Shown piece after piece: positions 56,804 through 64,000 of a stretch of 64,000 nt of DNA (its first letter is position 1; each line of letters begins with the position of its first letter). The stretch is from Hippophae tibetana (Eukaryota > Streptophyta > Magnoliopsida > Rosales > Elaeagnaceae): positions 7,691,001-7,755,000 of the forward strand of contig CM072807.1 of the NCBI GenBank assembly GCA_037013495.1, written 5' to 3'. The translations under genes were made by a program, and so were the position numbers. The notes below the pieces were generated by a model. That model was not told the DNA's origin. It searched no databases and saw only the letters and a list, made by a program, of their open reading frames with translations.

Positions 56804-59446
56804 ATGGGCAGCACTGAAGGATCTAAAAGACCCATATCCCTCTACAACTCCTCGTCTCCATCTACACCTCTGCTTTCAAAACCCATCTACCCTTCTCCAG
56901 TTGAACACCCCCCTTCTTTACCATCACCATCCCAAAACGAACCACCTGAATCATACGTTTCCAGACCTTTCAAGGACCTCTCTTTTCTCATCCTCTTCCT
57001 TCTCTTTGTTATCTCCACTTTTGCTTTTGGTATTTTCTCCATCTTCCACCGAAATATCAACTACTCTAATCTCGCTTCGTATTCTTATGATTCCAGCTCC
57101 TCTTCTTGTGTAAAAAGCTCCCTTTCTTCTTCTGCCAATTGGGTTTTCTCTCTTTCGTCTTCTTCTTCTTCTTCCTCTTCTTCTTCTCATCTTCTCAAGG
57201 ATTTGATCTGGACCCTTGTAGTTACCTTGATTTTGAGCTTTCCCATTTGCTTCTCTTTGCTTTTGTTGCTCAAACATTACACCAAGCAGATTGTCTATAT
57301 CACGTTACCGTTCTTCATTGTCATACCCATTTTCTTTAACATTTATTGGTTTGTGGCGTGCACGGTTAGCTCGTCCTGTAGCAATGTGTTTCCATTAGCT
57401 TATAGGATTTTAGTGCTGGTGTTTTTGTTTTTGGTTATTGGGATAATTATGTGGATATTTGTGGCTAATTGTCATCGAATTGAGCTAACCGTAAGTGTAA
57501 TAGGCGTTTCCTCAGATGCTTTATCGAGGAATTTGGGTTTATTTGGAACTCTGCCTTGTATGACATTAGGGTTACTGGTTTATTATGCGCCAATAGTTGT
57601 TTTCATGGTATGTGCTTGGTTTAATGGGAAAATTGTTCCCCGAGAATCTAATGGAGAATATACATGTGTTTGGAAGCAAGATAGTTGGGTGCCTGCTTAC
57701 TTTGCATTGGCTATTCTTACTATGTTGTGGTCTGCAACTACAATGGTGGAAGCACAGGTTTATGTGATCAGTGGGACTATTGCACAGTGGTACTTCACTA
57801 AGGCAGATTCAACTCCAAAACGGAGTATTCGAAGTTCTTTAAGGTTTGTTTTCTCACTCTTTTCTTTGTAATAGCTTATTATATAGTAATGTTTAGGTGC
57901 TGTTAGTTCTTGGGATTGACTCACTTATTAGTAGCCAGTTACATCGAAACTACTGATTCATGCTAAAGTGTTAGAAAGTTGAGGTTTCCATAGTTTGATG
58001 CATTAGTTAATCTAGCAATTTAGTGTAATCTAACATGGGTACTTGCTTAATATGTCCCGAGTGTTACAATCTACTGGTTATACTCGATAAATACTTAGAG
58101 TTGAGATGTTGTCTAGCAGCCTGTTAATTCTACGATTTGCTGGTAAATAATATTATTGTACCAACCGTGATTTTATAATGTTAGCTAGATATCTGGTTGC
58201 AGTTGCATAATATAATCACATGGTTTAATAAATTGAAAGAGTCATCTCTCTGTTTGCTATTAAATTATTGGCAATACTAGCTGCCAAATGATAACTAATC
58301 ATCCATTTTTATTATTTATACTTATGAGAACATTTTTATCAAGTTATTTGGGGTGGAGGGTGGGAGATTGGGAGAACTGCTGTCAAAAGGGAAACTATCT
58401 GCTCTTCTAAAGGTAGTATGAATACATTGCATTCGAATATAATGTCTATGTTGATTACAATTTTGTTTGAGGTTTAACATTTCTCTTATCAGTTCTGTTC
58501 ATTTGGTACATGCAGAAATGCTCTTGGCAACTCCTTCGGCACAGTGTGTCTCTCTGGCTTACTTATCTGTGTTGTTCGTGTGGTACGTGCTGTTGTTGAC
58601 AGTGCCAGACAAGAGGACGTTCCTGGTGTGGTGAGCCTTATATTATGTTGCTGTGTCAATGCTTGTCTGTCAGGTGTTGATTTTCTTAACAAGTTCACCA
58701 TCAACTTTGCTGCAATAACTGGTGAAGCTTATTGCACATCTGCTAGGATGACATATGAACTTCTAAAACAAAATCTTCTTTCTGCTGTTTTTGTTGAAAC
58801 TATCTCCACTCGTCTACTGGCTGGTATTATTTGTGTGCTCTCGGCAATATATGCAATTGTGGTATGTGGTCCTTCCTCATCTCTGTCAGTGTTATTTCAA
58901 GTTTTCATCTTTTGGCATGTGTGTGTCACTCATTTTGTACTTAATGGTGCTCGTTAGTGCAAGCCTTGCACTGATCTCTTTGAGGCTTGGTTATAACTTA
59001 TAACCTACTTCTTTTTCAAACTTAAACAAAGGAGTGAGATTGTAAGTAAATTTGGCTTGACTTCCATGTGTGTGCATAAATACTACTAAAAAGTATGCAT
59101 GCACTTCAGACTTCATTTTGTTCTATGACCTCTTCTACTTTTCTTCTCCAAAGTTCCTAATATTTCCTTGATTAACAATGTGCATAAGCAGGTTTGCGTA
59201 ATCGTAAAGAGCAATCTAGGAGTTGATTCATATTTCGTGGCAGCACTGGCTTGGCTCCTGTTGATACTAGTGTTGGGTTTCTTTGTCCATGTGTTGGATA
59301 ACGTTATTGACACCATTTATGTATGCTATGCAATAGATAAGGACAGAGGAGAGGTCTGTAAACAGGACGTTCATGAGGTTTATATTCACCTACCTATTAG
59401 CATAAACCATAGACCATCGTCTCTTATAAGGACTCTTGGTGTATAA
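56804..59446 (+). CDS. Choline-transporter-like (CTL/PNS1-type) membrane protein
   Basis: Three exons join in frame: 56804-57843, 58516-58861 and 59192-59446, giving 546 residues. The N-terminal ~60 residues are Pro/Ser-rich and cytosolic-looking. About ten hydrophobic segments follow, the first near residues 60-80 and a run from about 135 to 240. The CTL family core is in the second half: WVPAYFALAILTMLWSATTMVEAQVYVISGTIAQWYF, then the exon-2 segment NALGNSFGTVCLSGLL, CLSGVDFLNKFTINFAAITGE, and a late VDSYFVAALAWLLLILVLGFFVHVLD with IDTIYVCYAIDKDRGE near the end. Human CTL1 carries choline; plant members of this branch are named by homology, so the substrate here is not known. Start: first ATG after a pyrimidine-rich leader. 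A Ser run (about residues 115-129) is encoded by a TCT/TTC microsatellite. No defect was seen. Confidence 0.88.
57157..57188 (+). repeat. (TCT)n microsatellite inside the CTL coding region
   Basis: Encodes a run of serines between the first and second membrane segments. Length changes in multiples of three would keep the frame. Confidence 0.85.
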
Positions 59447-59532
59447 AAAATCCTCATAATGATTTGTTGTTAGTCTGGGATTTGTTTGTTTTTTAAAGTA
59501 GAATTGCTTGCTGGCATGAATGTGCAGAAGTT

Positions 59533-59560
59533 GGAGAGAGAGAAAGAGAGAGAGAGAGAA
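59533..59560 (+). repeat. (GA)n interrupted microsatellite
   Basis: GA units broken by one AAA, about 90 bp past the CTL stop codon. Confidence 0.88.
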
Positions 59561-59764
59561 AGGGCAATCATCGTCAATGCGCTCTGAGTTCTGACTCATC
59601 TTACTATATCTGAGGCATTGGCATGTCGATAGTGAAAACTTAACTAAGAAGATGATAACTGCGTATTTCCTAAATAGATTCATAGCAGAAAATATACTGT
59701 GTACTGGAATTGCGCATTAAAAAATTATTGATGTCAACAAAGTAAAATATTAGCATAAGCAACA

Positions 59765-59878
59765 TCAAAAAAGATGTCTATTACGTCCGTTTGTGAGTGA
59801 GAACTCGACATATCGATCCGTCAAAAAAGGTATCTATTACGACCGTTTGTGAGTGTGAGAACTCGACATATCAATCCG
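59765..59878 (+). repeat. Two-copy tandem repeat, ~56-bp unit
   Basis: TCAAAAAAGATGTCTATTAC at 59765 and TCAAAAAAGGTATCTATTAC at 59821, each continuing G(T/A)CCGTTTGTGAGTG...GAACTCGACATATC(G/A)ATCCG. Confidence 0.9.
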
Positions 59879-62800
59879 AAGAAAAAGAATTATAACAAAT
59901 CTATCGTACGCAACAATGATAAACAACAAACACGAACCCATGTAGACTTGAAACTCCACTCAAAGAATAGGTTTAATTGTACTAAATTGAAATGCGAGGC
60001 GACAATCTGGGTCACCACTCGGGTAACTGATTGATCAAGATCTGTCTCTTGACCCAATTCAATGAGTGGGGAAAGGGAATTCAATACAATAGATAGCAAA
60101 AGGCAGCACAAAAGGAATGAATTTTCTTGTTATGCTTACGCTTATTCCGAAAACAGATTCATCGATCACTTAATGCGTTTAAGATATTAGTATTATAGTA
60201 ATTATTTGTGTACTTTTTTCGATATTTCATTATATGTGTTATCTATATGCGACAAATATGTAGGTAAAAAATGAGTATTTTTTTATATTAATTCTTACCT
60301 TTTTAATAACTTTTGCGTAACTATTTATCATGTGTTGATAGTATATATAGTGGGATACTGAAAGTGAGACGTTGAATTGCATTTTTATTTTTTAACAATT
60401 ATATTTTATTAAATGAATTAAGTAAATTATTTCATTGGTTTAACTTTAAATAAGTTGAGTTCACATACTCATTGGGATGGTAGTTTGGGATCAGGCTCGT
60501 TTGATAGCATATTATTTTGGGTCCAAAACAATTCAATACATGTCCTATTATTTCAAGTTTTATTTATTTTTTTAGTGTTTTTAAATATTTTTAAAAATTA
60601 AAATAATGTTCAAAATTAATAGACAATTTGGATTAGATAATTTTAAATCGAATTCAATACCATTTAAAATGACTCAACTCAATTAGTCTCTTGTGTAAAT
60701 TTGATTCAGTTTAGATCTAGCCTAACATTTACACGCTTAGATGCCCATTTGATACCTCCGGTACTAACCATGATCACTACTAGTAAACAAAATAGAAAAA
60801 GTTGTGTTGCATCATGTCTTTCAATAGAGGCAAAGTTTACCCTCGTATCTTCACTCAATCATATGTACTTCCAACTAGAAGAAGCTGGGAACTAACACCA
60901 AGATTTGTTGGGTTGTCATACTCAATAACAAAGCAAGTTCACAGCTTTCATATCATCCATGACCAAAAGAGTAATGCATATAAAAGCGAAGCCCTAGAAA
61001 CCCCTTCACACCTCATGATCACAGAAAATAATAAATATTAGCCTCAACCTTCAAAGATGGTGGGCCTGATAAAGAGTTTTATTTATGTCCAATTCCACGT
61101 GAGATGACATGTTTCCCCATACACGTCTAAGCATTGAGTTGATTGCAAATTTTGTGGATCTAGTGTTTGTATATTTCCTCCTTATTAGTGACTTTTCAAT
61201 CTTCATCACTATCTCAAATATATTTTATAGGATATATTATATGTTTGAGATGTTGCCTCTTCACTGTACAGTTTACTTAGACAAACTTGTTGGAGTAATC
61301 AATTTAAGAATAATGAAATCTTGATCAGGAATTGAGTGTATGTATAATATTATATATTAACGAATGTCAAAACAAACAGAAACAAATTCCAACTTGGTAA
61401 TTTGAGAATATGAACAGGATAACGGCAATTGGATGTATATACATTCTCTCATTTCTACCAAGAAAAAAAAATCTTCTTTCTTCTTTTTTCTTTAATTTTT
61501 TCTGTGTCAAAATCAATTTGTGCTCGTGTTTGTGTTATATCATGTTTGTATTTACGTGTTAGTTAAATAGTATTTTATTAAGTAAATTATTTATAATAGA
61601 TTTATAAAATAATTAGTAGTAAATTACAATTCAATTGTGTATTTTGGTTATCAAGAATTGGGATCCCGAAGTAATTTCCTTTTTGTTTAAGAGAAGTATA
61701 TGTATAGCAATTTTTTAGATGGGTTAAATATAATTAAATTTATATAACTCAATCTAATAAAAAAATTATCACCTTAATATAAAGAATTGATCTTTTGTTT
61801 ATTGCTGTTTGCTTTCATGGAAAGACCGAGGGAAACACAGAAATAGAGAGGTGTGGATTTGCAGGATGTGTGATCCAAGATGGAATTACTGTTCTACGTA
61901 TTAGTGTACACCTATCAAACCAATAATAATAATAAATAAATCATCCAAAAATCGTTAGTTTTTGGGGAAGGTTTTTTACTTACATGTAATGGTTTCGGAA
62001 AAGTTATTAAAAAATATATGAAAAAATCCAAAAATATATATATAATTAATATTCGGTTTATAATTTAATTTATTAAATATATAAATTAATTAAATAAATA
62101 TAATTAATTTCGAATACGATTTTCTATATAACTATAATCGAACTGTAATCATGTTTTATATTCGATTTATACCCAAAATCGTATCTATTTTTAAAATTTA
62201 TTAGATAAAAATTGAATTTATAATTTTTTTACTTCCTTTCTAATGCATTCAATAAGCTATATATTTACAGAACAATTTATGCAAATTTTATGTAATTAGT
62301 ACATTATTGGTTATGACAATATCAATTTCTAACAATATCAATTTCTAAAGAGAAAACGTAAATTTTAATTTAGATTATGTAAAAAAAATTAATATATTGT
62401 TTTCATTATTTTTTATTTTAATTGAGTATTTATGTAATTATAATTTCTTTTAATTAACTATTTTATTAAAAAAATTAAAAATTATTTTTCCTCTTCTTAG
62501 ACTATATTTTTCTTTTATTATAACTCAAATCTCAATATTCATTTAAAGTTTTAAAATACATATCTCTATTAAAATGAGAGAAATTAGATTAGTGTTAAAG
62601 ATTTTAATTTTTTTAGTTTTGAAAGAAATAACTAATTAAAAGAAATCGTAATAATATAAATAATTAATTGTAATAAAAAATAACAAAAATAGTATATTAA
62701 AATTTTCACATAATATAAGTATCAAAATAAATGTTTGTTCATTTTTAAACTAAATGGGTATATGCTTGTATCCATATTTATAAATTGACAAATTTTCAAC

Positions 62801-64000
62801 TCTACCATGTGTTATTCCTTATTTCTGGAATATAAATTCTACCAATTATATGTTATCTTTATTTGGGTAATTGTATTCTTCAATAAACTAATTACACTAA
62901 TTTTATATTTCATTAGTTTATAATAACTTACTTTAAAAATAAAGAATTATTTTTCGTTTAACTAGTATGATTAAACTAAAAATGTTCGATTATAAATACA
63001 TATCTTTATGTTTTTTTTAAATAGCAAATATCTTATATGTTTTAAAAATAACAAATATTATTATTTTTTAATTTTTTAAGAGAATTATTTATAATAAAAT
63101 TAATAAAAATTATAAAATTTAATGAAAGATATTATAATAAAATAATAATATAAGAAATATAATTGACAATTTTTTAATCTTAAAAGAGTATTTTATAGTT
63201 CTAGAAAATCACATAGAGTTCTACATAATTTTCCCAACCAAAAACGCATATACCTTGCAGAATAAGACAATTAAGATTAATTATTACATTTCTAAATATC
63301 TCAAATTATAAACTTTTATTGACAAGTTAATAATAAACTTAAAATTAATTTCTACTAATGGAATGTGTTTATTTAGTATTCGTTCGTACTTTTCTTATTT
63401 TAAGTCATACATAATCACAAAAAATTAATATACTTGAGAGAGTTTGAATTATATCTTCCCTGATATTCGTTTGGTTTTAAAAAAATAATAAAAGCACAAT
63501 CGTATTTTTTTTATTTAGTAAAATTGATATTTTTACTCAATAATAATTAATATTGTAATTCAACTAGTAGAATTTTTCACCTTTATTATCATAAATTTAA
63601 GTTAAAATATCTCTTACATATTATTTTATTTATTTAGTTTGATAAAAAAATTCAAATATCTCCTTAAAAAATGATATTGTAATCTTAGTTTCATTATTTT
63701 AGTCTACATGTACTCGTTGGATGTGAGAGAGAAGAAATATGATGTAAATAGTGATAAGTATGTGCTCTAATAGTAATTATAATCTCACCGTCTCTCCCTC
63801 TCTCTTTGATTAAAATACATCTATTTTATTTAAATATAAATAGTTACAATAATAATCTTATTCTTATCATTTACATCCAAAAGTAAAACTTCTTCAAACA
63901 TATCAAAAAATTTATCTATAAAATTCAAAAGCTCAAAATTTACAAAGAGTTAAACTAATAGCTATTATGCTCCTTAAGTTTAAACCTAAAATAAAAGTTT

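Larger units (their letters stand above)
59447..64000. other. Right-edge intergenic region
   Basis: The first part is CTL 3' UTR with a GA microsatellite. A two-copy tandem repeat lies at 59765-59878. 60690-61330 is less AT-rich and carries several short plus-strand frames, but none resembles a known family and none has convincing splice sites. The last 2.6 kb is AT-rich with no feature recognised. Confidence 0.5.

Noticed and set aside
56951-57277. Minus-strand Arg-rich open frame
   Set aside because: Produced by the reverse complement of the serine-coding microsatellite in the CTL gene.
60777-60800. CACTACTAG string as a second CACTA terminus
   Set aside because: No partner terminus, no subterminal repeats and no match to the 27201 terminus beyond the first eight bases; likely chance.
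1-64000. CRISPR arrays, bacterial operons, phage or plasmid modules
   Set aside because: None present; intron structure and gene families are those of a plant nuclear genome.

Overview
The window is nuclear DNA from a dicotyledonous plant. Its genes have GT-AG introns. Five plant-type protein genes sit in very AT-rich intergenic DNA full of transposon debris and microsatellites. The species cannot be named from sequence alone. There is no prokaryotic, organellar or CRISPR content, and I found no previously undescribed biological system. The most interesting content is the mobile DNA and how it is nested.

Layout. 1-7.7 kb: the C-terminal half of a plant synaptotagmin gene (5852-7695, +). The intron just upstream appears to hold a complete Ty1/copia retrotransposon (433-5346) with identical 254-bp LTRs, a 5-bp target-site duplication and one uninterrupted gag-pol frame. 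A tRNA-derived SINE lies in the last synaptotagmin intron. 10.3-14.9 kb: a nine-exon ascorbate peroxidase gene of the membrane-anchored peroxisomal (APX3) type. 18.8-19.8 kb: a two-exon R2R3-MYB repressor of subgroup 4 (MYB4-like). 20-46 kb: AT-rich DNA without host genes. It contains a CACTA-transposon terminus inserted in the end of a decayed hAT transposase (26.6-30.6 kb), a degenerate ~1.03-kb tandem duplication (35.4-37.1 kb) and members of a small terminal-inverted-repeat element family. 46.7-49.2 kb: a four-exon ERD7-like senescence/dehydration-associated gene on the minus strand, with a SINE in its last intron. 52.4-55.6 kb: a copia remnant abutting a gypsy remnant of opposite orientation. 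56.8-59.4 kb: a three-exon choline-transporter-like membrane protein gene. 59.4-64 kb: AT-rich DNA with no recognised gene.

The genes do not form an operon or pathway. There is a loose stress and membrane theme: peroxisomal H2O2 removal, an ER-plasma membrane tether, a dehydration-associated protein, a choline-transporter-like protein and a phenylpropanoid repressor. Both the peroxidase and the ERD7-like gene carry an ABRE/G-box-like CACGTG element near the promoter. From memory, related Arabidopsis genes also lie near each other on chromosome 4 (a peroxisomal APX next to an ERD7-like gene; MYB4 next to a choline-transporter-like gene), so the host genes may be a conserved block expanded by transposons.

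Limits: all intron-exon structures were inferred by eye from reading frame, splice sites and family conservation. Element identities come from recognisable motifs, without database comparison. Degrees of similarity are described only where bases were compared directly.
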